25,000 nt of DNA from Pigoraptor vietnamica (GCA_943704525.1 CALSCQ010003220.1:1-25000), one strand, 5' to 3'; positions 1-11,789 are shown, numbered from the stretch's first letter. A program made the numbers and translations. Notes: a model not told the origin generated them from the letters alone.

Positions 1-13
1 GGGGGGGGGGTCA

Positions 14-1523
<1,510 letters not shown>

Positions 1524-1702
1524 GTTTCGGCTTACGTCGTTATCCGACGACAACTCCGCCCGCCGCGACTAACAACGCTTATATCCCTCGTTCGACACGC
1601 CGACAGCCGGAATGATGAAGTTGCCAAGGTCAGCTGTACACTCGAGCAACCGCGACGTCGCATCGATTAACGGCATTGTGCAAGCCAAAAAATTGATGAC
1701 CG

Positions 1703-1722
1703 CACGTGGCAGATCACGTGAT
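1703..1722. promoter_or_regulatory. Paired CACGTG boxes upstream of DHPS
   Basis: A G-box-like CACGTGGC starts at 1703, and the perfect 10-bp palindrome ATCACGTGAT lies at 1713-1722, about 180-200 bp upstream of the DHPS start codon and just past the stop of the ABC gene. CACGTG is the core bound by bHLH or bZIP factors in many eukaryotes. Function here is inferred from position only, and CACGTG is common across this window, including inside genes. Confidence 0.35.
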
Positions 1723-1748
1723 GTTTGAATTTAGTAATGCGTTACTTC

Positions 1749-3181
1749 TCAGGCGGCCTTGAGCCAGGCGCCCTGGGCCTGCCGCAGCGCGAGCAGCCGC
1801 GCATACACCGCCCCGCGTGCGACAAGCTCCGCGTGAGTGCCAGCCTCACAAATTCGCCCGTCGGAACCGAGCACAACGATTCGATCCGCAGCTCTCGCAA
1901 CGCTTTCGTCGATGTGCTCGCCCACAACAAGCAGTCCCGGCCGCTCGGCGGTCGCCGAACCGGGACTGCGGCCAAGCAGCGTCGCGACGGACATCAGCAA
2001 TCCCTCGGCGTCGTCCTGGTCGCACGTCAGAAAGGCGGCGTCCGCCAGCACGAGCCGCGGCTGTCGCAAGAAGGCGCGCGCGACTGCAATGCGCCTCGCA
2101 ACGTGCCCGGCAAGCACGATCGGCTTGACATTCGACGGCGGTTTGCGCGCCCCGCGAAGTGCCGGCGCAGCGTCACCGGCAGCTGCTCGAAAGTGGCTTG
2201 TGACGCGCGTGTCGTAGCCGTGAGGCAGCCGCATGATGGCGTCGTGGATGCCCGCACGCGCCGCAGCGTCCTGCACGGCCTCCAGCGAGCTCGCGCCTTC
2301 CGTGCCGGCCGCAATGTTCTCACGCACCGAGCCAGGAAACACGTCGTCATCCGCAGACAGCCACGCTACAGACACAGGGCCGTCGACCTCGCCGGGGCTC
2401 TTGGATTGCGAGCCGCGTCGCTGCAGTGGCGATGCCGGGACGCGCACGTTGCCGCCCCCGAGCAACTCCACCACACCGCGGTCCGGCGAGTAAAACCCGC
2501 ACGCTGACAAAGCGAAAATGCGAAGGTGAGTGGAAAGATTAGAAGAGTGCGAGATGTGGGTTAGCGAATGTGAGTGGGGGATGAATCTATGAGGCCACTT
2601 ACCCAAATCCAAAATGCACGAGACGCCTGTGTGGTGAAGTGTGCCAGCTGTCAGCACCAACGTCGAGCTCTTGTGAACGACAGCACAAGGGCACTCACCG
2701 AGGTCGGCTGGACCGTAAACATACACTACTTCGCCGCGCGCCACGTCGAGGGAAAATCCGCGCACGCCGTCCTTCCCCCACTTGCGCGGGTGGCGGCAGT
2801 CAACGTCCCGGAAGCGCAGGAGAGAATCGGCGTGTGCGGCGTCACTGCGGTCGCCGTGCGTGCTGCTGTCTGTGCGCATCGATCCCCGCGCAGAATGGAC
2901 GCCCGGCGCCGCGGACGAGTCACGCGATGCTCGAAGGGCGGCCTTGGCGGCGACATCGTCGTCGGCGGTGAACTTCGTTCCGATTAAATCGAACAGGAGC
3001 CTGCGAAAAAGAAAAAAAGGAAGAAATGCTCAATAAAACACACGCACACGCCAAATCAGAGACGCACACCCGTACACCACATACACGCGCCTGACACATC
3101 GCACATGCAGACATGCCTACAGGCATACACTCACTCACAGTCACTCATTCCACGGACGCATGCACAGTCACTTGCTCTACG

Positions 3182-3216
<35 letters not shown>

Positions 3217-4837
3217 CACGCGCAAGACGCACCGCGCGGCACTTGTGCTCGCAGAGTAGGCCTCCATCCGCTCAAAAAGGGCCTGAAGGTTCTCGAACAC
3301 AATGTCTGCGTACATAAAGAAGGCTAGCAGCTTGCCGCGGCTGAGGTCGCGCTCAATGACGTCGCGCGAGGCAAGCCACATGGCCACCGCAAAGCCGCTG
3401 CCGGACGCCATCGATATGAGGAAGTCGTAGGTGGCGGCGGCCTTGGCAGACAGCCTGTCGACGAGGTAGATCTCGCGGCAGAGGCGCGCGAAATTGCGCG
3501 TCTCGAGGTCTTCCGTGGCGAGATTGCGCACCTGCAGCCGAAGCGTGTCACGCCCACTGGCACACAACACACACGCACAGACACCAATCACCAAAACGAA
3601 TTGAACAGAATAAAAGGACCGGGAAAGAACCCTTGTCAAGGATACGCTGGCACGCCCACACACCTGCCGCACACGCAGAATGCTCGACTGCGCATAGTCC
3701 GCAAGTGCTGCCTCACGCCGCATCAGTCGCCCCGTGTTCCACCGCACAATCCTGCGCAGCAGCCGCGCTCAGCTCGAGATGCACAACGCAGCTGCGAACA
3801 ACACGCGCAATCACAACATGCGCACTCCACTCCCCAGTGTATGCGACAACACACGTCATGCGGCACCCACGCGTTGTACGGGAAGGTGATGAAGACGGAG
3901 AAGCCCGCGGTGGCGACGAGAATGGGCCCCAGGTCGGCGTTGACCCAGAAGAAGAACCCCAGTCCCATCGCCACGCCCACGCAGTTCTGGAGCATTTCCG
4001 CGCGGTCGTTGACCATCGTCTCCATGGCATCCACCTGCGGGGCGTCCGTGCCACGCCAGTGTGTGAGTGGGCGCAGAGCCCGTCATTTTTCCAATTGCAA
4101 CAGTATAGACGCAAGTTATCTGCACGTCCACGCACAAGCTCACACACGCCGCAAGAGCACTCCACACACCTGGCCGAGATAGGACACGAGCTCGTTTGCG
4201 CTGAAGCGGTCGATGTACTCGAAGGCGATGTGGCTGAGGATGGAGCGGTGGATGGCCGCGCGGAGGCGCTGAACGAGACGCGCGCTGCCCATTCGCACGA
4301 AAAGGGTTTTGAGGAACATCGCGGCAGACTGTCCGGCGACGAGCAGCAGCATGTCGCGCAGCAGGCGGCGAATTTCGTTCTCCTGTGCGTCGCGCTCCCT
4401 GTACTTGAGTGTGCCGCTCGCAATGTCGACCATGTCCTCAACGTACTGCGGGTAAGGGTGACAGCTGTGTTACGCACACAGTCACGAGCACACACTCACT
4501 CGCACATATCCATTAACTCACTGCCAGTCACCCATACAAGCACACTCACACTTTGTGCGCGCATGCACTCACAAGGGACGACACGCACCTTAATGAGTAT
4601 CATGGCCGCAGACGACTCCAGGAAGAGCATGATGACGGCCGGTACAAAGTACTTGTAGTCCGGGCGCGCATATCGCACCGTGCGCCATGTCAGCGAGTGG
4701 TCCAGCCACCCGCGAATGCCACCGCTGCCTTTGCGCCGTGACGTCGTCTCCCGCGCCTCGTCGTGCCACGCGTGCGCCGCACCCCCGCCCAGCAGTGGCG
4801 AGCGCTCTCCCGCCCCCACGCCCCCCTCCTCGTCCAT
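1749..4837 (-). CDS. ABC half-transporter with degenerate ATPase domain
   Basis: Eight exons (4837-4589, 4445-4170, 4034-3880, 3751-3664, 3531-3233, 3000-2699, 2626-2603, 2503-1749) join in phase to 715 residues. The first ~340 residues hold about six hydrophobic membrane segments of the ABCB type, and the rest is one nucleotide-binding domain. The fold is recognisable from GFYSPDRG after the P-loop, VFPGSVRENI, RRIAVARAFLRQPRLVL and GTHAELVARG before the end. Key residues are changed: the Walker A segment reads GPADLGVSC (Lys replaced by Val458), the Q-loop Gln is Ala515, the signature LSGGQ is LAGHV (595-599), and the catalytic Glu after the Walker B Asp619 is Ala620. The H-loop His661 is kept. 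The family normally exports substrates using ATP; this copy probably hydrolyses ATP poorly or not at all. Substrate and membrane are unknown. It may pair with an active half-transporter. Confidence 0.85.
2603..2626 (-). other. 24-nt micro-exon carrying the Walker A position of the ABC gene
   Basis: This exon is bounded by CACAG upstream and GTAAGT downstream and encodes GVSCILDL. It joins GPADL from the preceding exon to ACGFYSPDRG of the next without a phase error. The intron before it (2698-2627, 72 nt) has GTGAGT, a TGCTGAC branch-like site and CACAG. The intron after it (2602-2504) has CTAAC and CTTTGTCAG. Confidence 0.75.
3186..3215. repeat. (CA)n microsatellite in ABC intron 5
   Basis: Fifteen CA units lie in the 232-nt intron at 3001-3232. 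On the transcribed strand this is (GU)n, about 20 nt downstream of the GTGCGT donor. Confidence 0.95.
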
Positions 4838-5338
4838 GGCGCCCTACGCGTGCGCGCGTGCGTGCGTGTGTGTGTGTGCTTCAATGGGTGCGTCTTCTGT
4901 GTCGGATTCTGAGGATAGGAGTTTTGACTGCGACTGGGTCAGCGAATTCAAGCAGGGTGTCACAGCGCGGGTGGCTCAAATCCGTCACGTGCGTCGCTGT
5001 CCAGACATCTGTTGTCGTGGACTCCTCCCATTCCTTTGCGTCCCTCTTCAACTGTCGTTCATGCACTTCGCACTGGCCACCCTCCGCACCCCTCCTCTCC
5101 ATCCCACCCACGTCCATTCCTCCTCATCCTCCCCCGCTCGCACTCAACCAAGCTTCGAGCACTCATTGCAGTAGAGAGAGGCACTCCACTGCGCACCTTC
5201 GCCGGTTCGACAATTTCCACCGCGCTCGGTTCGCACGCTCTCAGCCAACTGCCACTGGCGCGGCCACAACACCTCCTTCCTCGTTCTCCCTCCCTGTGTT
5301 CATGAGGGTCGCGGGTGCGTCAAGCCCTTTCCCCTGAC
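4838..5338. promoter_or_regulatory. Divergent intergenic region between the ABC gene and ENTR1
   Basis: These 501 bp separate two start codons on opposite strands and so should hold both promoters and 5' UTRs. A short GT run lies at about 4865-4880 and a CACGTG at about 4985. A pyrimidine-rich stretch at roughly 5080-5160 (repeated TCCTCC/CCTCCT) precedes the ENTR1 start and may mark its core promoter or 5' UTR. No coding exon or TATA box is convincing. Confidence 0.5.
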
Positions 5339-7034
5339 ATGGACGGCATCGACGTGCCGCCGAGTGGGCCAAACCCCTTCTCGTTCCGCACGTTCGTGCA
5401 GGCGGGCGGCCCTTCCGCGTCGTCCACGTCGTCAGCGCGCTCGTCGAAAGTGTTCTCCGATGCCGAAGATGCCGGCGGTGCTGCGCCTGCGGACGCAACC
5501 GGCGAGGAGAACCCGTTCTCGTTCAAAAAATTTGTCAAGAGGGACTCTGCGGACGCACTGCAAACAGAGTCGCGCACGCCGCCCGAGCGTAAGCAACCGC
5601 GGACGTCGAGCAAGACGTCGTCGGTCGAAATAGAGACGCCATTTCCTGAGGTGCGTCCGTGTGCTTGATGCGAATGGGCGCCTGCGTGCATTACGCTCGT
5701 CGCAGTGCGCGAAGTATGTGTGGAGGTTTTGCGCTGGCCGGCACATGGGCATCTGTACGTGGGTGTGGGTGTGAGCGGACGTGAGGTCGGGTGGTCCGTT
5801 TGTGTTTAATTGAGGGTGTAGATGCGTGTGCATGCGTGTTGTGTGTGGTGTGGTGAATGTACGCTCTGCGCGCACGGCAGGTACTGCTGCGGATGGCGTC
5901 GCGTCGCTTGCTTTCGTTTCTCTCCGTTACTCGCGCACTCACCCACGGCCCGTGCGCCGCGTGTCCAGGTGGCCGACCCAGAACTCCTCAAAATCGAGAT
6001 TGAGGCACTCCGAAAGAAGAACAAGAAGTCGCAGCGCGCTCTCGCTGACCTCGAGGCACGCGCCGCGTTTGCAGAGGCCGACGCAGAGCGGCTCAAGACG
6101 GAGGCCGCGCAGGCGAACGAGCGCGCGGACGCTGCGGAGCGAAAGGCGGGTCACGGTGTCGCACTTGCGGTGGACGGAGCCGCATTTCAACATCACTACC
6201 CACTTTTCTGAAGATTTGTATTCTCATCGCTGTGTCAAAATCGTCTGCTCCTCGCAGCTCAACGCACCCGCCCATTGTGCTGTAGACACGCCGACTTCCA
6301 AGTTGTGCGCAGCGCACTGACATTGCCTGTGTTCGGTGCCGCAGGTGGCCGCGCTCGAGCGAACAATCAAGACGTTTCGCGCGAAGGAGGCGGAGGACAC
6401 CGCGGCGCTCGAGTCGATGGTGCACGCGATCGAAAAAAACCTCGAACTCACGACGGTGCGTGCAGATGCGATGCTGCTACGGCACGTAGTGCGACCTCCT
6501 TTGTCCCTCTGGAATCCCTTCCCTCACTCAAAAGCGCTTCTGGCGCTGCTTGGTATACTTCGCTGTACGCCTCGTTTTGCCGCTGTGAACGACGGCTGAT
6601 CCCACTCTTGTTGCCCGCACAGGTGCGCGCGCTCAATGCCGAAAGCGCGGCGGACGCATTGCGTGCCGAGCGGGATAAGCTCGCCGCGCGCGTGGTGGCC
6701 GCCGAAGAAGCGGCACGTGACCTCGCTGCCCGGTGCGATGCCTCGTTGAGAGCACTGAGGGAAAAGTCGGCGTATGCATCGGCGCAGGTGGGCAGGCATC
6801 CGCGTTTTTCGCGCGGTCACTTGGATGTCGTGCTATTTCTATTTATCGAGACAGCGCGCGCACGCTTCTTCGAATGAACCCTGTGCACGCACACTGACTG
6901 CGGTGCGCTTGCAGTTGCTCAAGGTGGCCTCCGACGGCGAGGCGGCGGTCAAGTCCCTGCTTCAGAACGTGGAGACGATGCGGTTGGCGGCGGATGTGAT
7001 GGCGGCCATGGACAAAACCGAGCCGCTACACTGA
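5339..7034 (+). CDS. ENTR1: ENTR1/SDCCAG3-like endosomal trafficking coiled-coil protein
   Basis: Five exons (5339-5650, 5969-6169, 6345-6455, 6623-6787, 6915-7034), all joined in phase 0, give 302 residues. In animals ENTR1 is an endosome-associated coiled-coil adaptor that acts with retromer in receptor sorting and is also linked to cilia and cytokinesis. Evidence for homology: an NPFSF(K/R) box like the single one in animals, here present twice (residues 12-16 and 58-62); a central coiled coil with ALERTIK, then LESMVHAIEKNLEL, which matches the conserved core of the family; and a C-terminal segment SLLQNVETMRLAADVM resembling the animal end. The polypeptide between the boxes is Ser/Pro/Asp-rich and probably disordered. 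The second exon's donor is uncertain: GTGGAC at 6170 keeps phase, but a nearby weak donor could replace it, changing a few residues. The start ATG follows a stop-containing leader. Confidence 0.85.
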
Positions 7035-7283
7035 CATGAATGCGAATTGGGCTACATATCGACCCCTCCCAGTTCACGGATATGCGTTCGGCGGGGATAG
7101 CCAACACACTACTCGCTGTCAAAGTAGATAAGGAGCAGAAGGTGCAATTCAAACTAACGACGCGCTCATTTAATAGACGCACGTCCACCAGAACGAAAGA
7201 AGACGAAAAAACGCCGCCGCAAACGCAACGCAACGCACGCGCACGCAGTGAAAGCAGAGCAAACAGGACGGGCACGTGATCGC

Positions 7284-8708
7284 TCATAGGAACACCTGAG
7301 TCGTCTCCTTCTCCTTGATGGCGCCCTTGAACGGCTCGTTCAGGTGCACGTGGCAGCCGAGGTCTCGCAGCGCCGCCTTGCCGACATCTCCGCACCCGGG
7401 CAGCTTGCGTGCGGCGCGCAGCACGCTCTCCGCGCCCTCGTCGAGGAAGGGCTGGCGCACTTCCGGGTTCCGCGACACAATGTTGCGCACGGCCATCGAT
7501 GCCACGCGCTGTACCTTGGCGTTGTCGGCGTGCAGGCGCATCGCCGTCACGACGAGGGGCACGCCTCCCTTTGCGTGGAAGGCCGCAACCACCTGCGGCT
7601 GCCGCAGCACGACCGAGCCGAGCGCCCCGAGCGCGTTCTCCACGACCGCCGCGTTCTTCGCGTGCGCCTCAAACGACGCCAGGATGAGGTCCAGCCCGCG
7701 GCCCATGCCCACCGACACCTTCACATCGTCGTTGCCCGCGAGGCACTTGATGAAGTTCAGCGCCTCGGACGCCAGCGGCGCCACCGTCCCGTTCGACTCG
7801 AGCGTCGACACGACGAGGTCGAGGCCCCCACGGGACACAATGTCCTTGCAAAAGTCGTCCTTCACGGCGAGCCGCGCAAGCACAGAGAAGAGCTCGACGG
7901 CCACGGGCGAATCAGGGCGCGCCTTGTTCGCCTGCAGGCACGCAATCACCGTCTCGAGCGTGCCGTTCTCCACCATCGCCGTCACGTGCTCCATGGACCG
8001 GCAGAACAGTGCGCGCTCGTCGTCCGAGAGCGTGAGCGAGCGCAGCAGGCGGCACGCGGCCTCCACCACTTCGTCGTGGGATGCGTGCCCTCGCATGGAC
8101 GCGACAGCAATGTCGATGATGCCGCCGTCGACGGCGCGCTGGCGGTTGATCTCGTTGCCAGTGCACGCGTCCGCGAGGGCAGCGAGGCCGCGACGAACGA
8201 GCACGGGGTCTTCCTTCACGGCCTCGAGCAGCATGAGGTAGATTTGCACGCCGTCCTTGCCGATGAGATCGCGGTTGGCGTCAACCTGCATGCACTCGTG
8301 GAAAATGTCGAGCGCGACGGCGACAAACTCCTCGTGCTGCACGAAGCGGTGGCCCGCAAACAGGCACAGCCTCACGCAGTCGTTCGTGCCCGCCACGACG
8401 CGCCCCTCGTTCTCCTTCACAAGCAGCTCGAGCAGCGCCCGGAATTGCGGGAGCACGTCCTCCGCCTTGCAATCGGCGTTGTCGAGCGCCCCCTTGAGCT
8501 CCGAGAGCGCGGTGGCCACGGCATGCTGCACGGGCGCACCGTCGGCGCCCACCGCTGCCGTCGTCACGACATTGGCAAGGTCCACGCCTTGCGACTCGAA
8601 CTGCTGCCGTGCGTCGGCGACGGCCTCCTCGCGAGACATGCCGAACTCGGACATGTTCTCGTCGACGACGGCGTCAAACGTCTCCTGCGTGATGCGCTTC
8701 TTGGCCAT
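7284..8708 (-). CDS. ARMC6: Armadillo repeat-containing protein 6 (ARMC6)
   Basis: A single open frame of 474 residues has no intron, unlike nearly all its neighbours. The N-terminus AKKRITQETFDAVVDENM and the following QFESQGVDL are hallmarks of ARMC6. The body is a run of armadillo-type helical repeats, with recurring patterns such as ALNFIKCLAGNDDVK and NALGALGSVVLRQP, and a GCGDVGKAALRDLGC segment near the end. Armadillo repeats form a curved solenoid for protein binding; the cellular job of ARMC6 is poorly known. The start was placed at ATG 8708; the frame continues 30 codons upstream without another ATG but includes the non-conserved leader. The gene converges with ENTR1, with about 250 bp between stop codons, and diverges from the SBDS-like gene. 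Confidence 0.93.
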   Translation of the reverse strand: MAKKRITQETFDAVVDENMSEFGMSREEAVADARQQFESQGVDLANVVTTAAVGADGAPVQHAVATALSELKGALDNADCKAEDVLPQFRALLELLVKENEGRVVAGTNDCVRLCLFAGHRFVQHEEFVAVALDIFHECMQVDANRDLIGKDGVQIYLMLLEAVKEDPVLVRRGLAALADACTGNEINRQRAVDGGIIDIAVASMRGHASHDEVVEAACRLLRSLTLSDDERALFCRSMEHVTAMVENGTLETVIACLQANKARPDSPVAVELFSVLARLAVKDDFCKDIVSRGGLDLVVSTLESNGTVAPLASEALNFIKCLAGNDDVKVSVGMGRGLDLILASFEAHAKNAAVVENALGALGSVVLRQPQVVAAFHAKGGVPLVVTAMRLHADNAKVQRVASMAVRNIVSRNPEVRQPFLDEGAESVLRAARKLPGCGDVGKAALRDLGCHVHLNEPFKGAIKEKETTQVFL

Positions 8709-9368
8709 TCTTGCCGTGGGATCGCCGCGATGCGTGGTGCTACTGTGCGAGGGCGAGTGTCTTATTGTTCGACGACTTGCGCTTGCTTTCGACAGCACTT
8801 TCTTTCGGTGACTGTGTGTGTTGTGTGGCGCTGCGTTTTATGCACTGCCCACATTCCTCGATGGCCGTGACATCACCACGCAGAGCCCACACTTGTCAAG
8901 CAAATTTGCGCGTTAATATGAACATTTCCATAAAATTGCAATCTTGGTATTTCTCTAAACGGGCTCATCGTGTCTGCGGTATGCGTCACTCGACTGTTCA
9001 TGGCATGGTGGAGGTTTCCAGTAACAAATTTTGTTACTTTAATGTGGTAAGCACCCTTGTTACCCTCTTTGCTTCCGTACGGCATTGTGTGCTTGCGCTG
9101 CGTGCTGCGCGTGCCACTGACGAACCCGTCGCACGGCCTGCGCACACGCCCAGTCCCAGTTATTTGGCTCTCCCACCCATTTTTTGCGTGGGAATGTGGC
9201 GCTTTGCAGTGTGATGACGCAAATGCTGTCGCCACTGTGCGTTGGCTGGGATCACAACACCGCGCCCATGAACTACCGTGCTTTTTCCCTTTTTTCTTTC
9301 ATTAAAACGAACCAAACGAACCAACCAAGCCGCCTCTTTCACCACTGTTTACTCTTGAGACACTGACC
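8709..9368. promoter_or_regulatory. Divergent intergenic region, ARMC6 / SBDS-like gene
   Basis: These 660 bp lie between two divergent start codons. The middle, 8890-9060, is clearly richer in A+T than its flanks and contains a 17-bp inverted repeat at 9021-9037. A T-rich stretch with CTTTTTTCTTTCATTAAAACG at about 9282-9307 lies 60 bp before the start of the plus-strand gene. No coding exon was found. Confidence 0.5.
9021..9037. promoter_or_regulatory. 17-bp inverted repeat GTAACAAA-T-TTTGTTAC
   Basis: Two perfect 8-bp arms surround one central base, inside the A+T-rich centre of the divergent promoter. The symmetry suits a dimeric DNA-binding protein. No known factor is assigned. Confidence 0.5.
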
Positions 9369-9860
9369 ATGGATATCCGCTTGCAGGGCCCTGGTGAGTG
9401 GACGTTGCGACTGCGTGTGGCGCCGGGAGTGACTTATGTGAGGACGCTGTGTACGCAGTGCAGAGCCTCCACCACGACCTCTACAGCAAGGCGAAGGCGC
9501 ACCAGGACCACGGCATTGAAGTTGTGCGCTATCGTCCGAAGGTGCACGCGGGGCGCGGCACGGAATTCTACGTGTACGCCAACAGGGGCATGACGCTCAA
9601 GTGGCGCAGCGACCCGGAGAAGGTGCCCATTCTCGACGTGTTGCAGGCGTTTGAGGTGTACCACGGCAGCCCCCACGGCGAGCACACGCGGCCGTCGTCG
9701 TCGGAGCTCGAGTGAGTGCAGCCTGTTGTGCTGCGCTGACGCTTATGCTCGGAACAGTGATTTTGACTCTGCGTGTCGCGTTTTACGTAGGAACCACTTT
9801 GGTACGTCCGACACCGAGGAGGTCGTGCGGCAGATCCTTCTCAACGGCATGGTGCACTAG
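9369..9860 (+). CDS. Stand-alone SBDS-domain protein, Rtc3-like
   Basis: Three exons (9369-9393, 9459-9711, 9791-9860) make a 115-residue protein; the introns are 65 and 79 nt with GTGAGT donors. The length and the pattern of a FYVYANRG strand, then VPILDVLQAFEVY, then LENHFGTSDTEEVVRQILLNG match the single-domain Rtc3/Yhr087w family, which resembles the N-terminal domain of the ribosome-maturation protein SBDS. In yeast Rtc3 has been linked to RNA metabolism and stress. The 25-nt first exon starts at ACCATGG and encodes MDIRLQGP, which is less certain than the rest. The last codon is followed by about 210 bp to the stop of the converging FBPase gene. Confidence 0.8.
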
Positions 9861-10068
9861 AGCGGGCGCAGCGTCTGAAGAAGGCGCAGTGCCGTGCGGG
9901 CTGCGTCGTGTGCCCTTCATGCTGACGCAATGAAAAGAGTGCGCGCCATTCCCCGTTCATTGCGTTCAGCCGTCAGACACAAACCGAGCCAAATGGCCGC
10001 ACAACAATAGCACTACAGCACGCGCGCAAGCAACACAGGCGAATTTCTTTCTCGAAACACAGTCCCGC

Positions 10069-11789
10069 TTAGGCCTTGGCGGCGTAGAGGCGCTCCAGCT
10101 CCTCCACGTCCTCCTTGCTGCCGAGAAAGACGGGCACGCGCTCGTGGATGGCCTTGGGCACGTGATCGAGGATGGCGCCCTTGCCCGTGCTCGCGCGCCC
10201 GCCGGCCTTCTCCGTGAGGAACGCCATGGGGAAGCACTCGTAGAGCACGCGCAGCTTGCCGTTCGGCGCCTTCGAGTCCCCAGGGTACATGAACACGCCG
10301 CCGTACAGGAGCGTGCGGTGGACGTCGGCCACCATGCTGCCAATGTAGCGGAGCGAGTAGGGGCTGCCTTTCTTCGGGCGCTTCATGCCCTCCACAAAGT
10401 CCGCGGTGGGCTTGTCCCAGAACTGCGCGTTGCCCTCGTTCACAGAGTAGATTTTGCCGCGCGGGGGAATGCGAATCTGCGCAAAGAGTGCGGTTGCGAT
10501 TGGCGAAGAGTTGGACGGATGCAATGCCCGTCGCGCGCAACAGCACAGCCACTCACGTTCTCGTGTGTAAGGACGAACTCGCCGAGCGACTGCGAAAGCA
10601 ACAAAAAAACATCTCGCGTGAGCCAAGGACAACCACACGACAGGCACAATCACCACGACAACACGACGGCCCTCGGTGCATTCCTCATTCACACACCGGG
10701 TCGAGGGTGTAGCCGTGCACGTCGTGGCCAGTCGAGATGACAAGGACGGTGGAGCTGCCGTACATCGCATACCCCGCAGCCACCATCTCACGCCCGGGGC
10801 GGAGGACGTCCTCGAGGGTGCCCGTGGACGATGGGTTCTGAAGGCAATTTCACTGTCAGAAACCTCACTTGTGCCCAACAAGCATACACACACTCACACG
10901 TACACACGCGTGCACATGCACCCTTACACACGCATACAGTGTCACGTCAACATAACACAGCGACAACTTCCACAGGAACTGCAGCCCAAGCGGAATAACG
11001 CTTCGGGACCCACCACTTTGTAGATGCCGAAAATCGTGCCAATGCTGACACCGGCGTCAATGTTGGACGAGCCGTCGAGGGGGTCGAACACGACGGCATA
11101 CTTGTGCTGGGGCTGTGGTGTGGACGCGTGTTAGCAGTCAACCGCGCACTCAGCGGGCACACACGACGCGCACACGCCGCCCTTCAGGAACGCACCCTGG
11201 CGCCGTCCTTCTCCTTGACGAAGATGGCGTTCTCGTTCTCCTCCGACACCATCACGGACACCTTGCCAGACGACGCCAGCGCATTGATAAACACCTGCGG
11301 CGGCACAGAGGCAAACACAGACGGCAGTTGGCTCAGCAAAAGCGCGCACCATCACCGGCGAGACGACCATCGCACCTCGTTCGAGAGGACGTCGAGCTTC
11401 TTCTGAGTGTCGCCGGTGGTGTTCGTGGACCCGCCTGCCTCGCCCGTCCTGCGCCAAGTGTGCTTAGTGCGAGGGCAACAGATGCAAGCATAGTGCGCAA
11501 CTTAAACGCAGACATACGCACAGATACGCACTCATTTAGAAGTGCACACGCAACATCCAACACATCCACTCATCGTATCCACAAACAGCACTCGCGCAGC
11601 ACGTCACATTGCCACCCACAGGTTCACGAGGCCGGCCTTTCGCACACAGTTGCTGACATATTTGCATCCCAGCTGAATGGCGGCGAGGAGGAGGGTGAAG
11701 TCGCCCGTGGACTCGGGGTACTTGCGCTGCTCCTCAATAATGTGCCGCGTGAGCGTCATGATGTTCGTGTTGTGGTGCTCCGTCTCCAT
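10069..11789 (-). CDS. FBP1: Fructose-1,6-bisphosphatase
   Basis: Seven exons (11789-11620, 11448-11376, 11294-11196, 11112-11014, 10837-10697, 10589-10557, 10476-10069) give 340 residues, the usual size. The enzyme removes phosphate from fructose-1,6-bisphosphate in gluconeogenesis, or in a plastid Calvin cycle. Motifs: GSTNTTGD with KKLDVLSNE (metal and allosteric regions), VSEENE, the metal-binding [11 protein letters not shown] (about 123-133), [50 protein letters not shown] and [14 protein letters not shown] near the active site. No transit peptide is seen before the conserved [10 protein letters not shown], so a cytosolic form is likely. Exon 6 is only 33 nt. The exon 4 donor could be three bases earlier or later without frame change. 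No redox-regulation cysteine insert of the plant plastid type was noticed. Confidence 0.95.

Noticed and set aside
1-10. Telomere or terminal feature from the G10 run
   Set aside because: No repeated telomere unit follows; the run may be an assembly edge or an intron tract of DHPS.
1524-1553. N-terminal extension of DHPS to position 1553
   Set aside because: The extra codons begin at TTG; the first ATG is at 1523.
2627-2698. KSST codons taken as the true Walker A lysine
   Set aside because: They lie inside an intron with GTGAGT, a TGCTGAC branch-like site and CACAG, and skipping it gives an exact family-length alignment. Kept as a finding on retention, not as the main model.
7344-8870. 508-codon open frame on the plus strand opposite ARMC6
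   Set aside because: It is an antisense shadow caused by GC-rich codons; it is His/Arg/Val-rich with no family features, while the opposite strand encodes a clear ARMC6.
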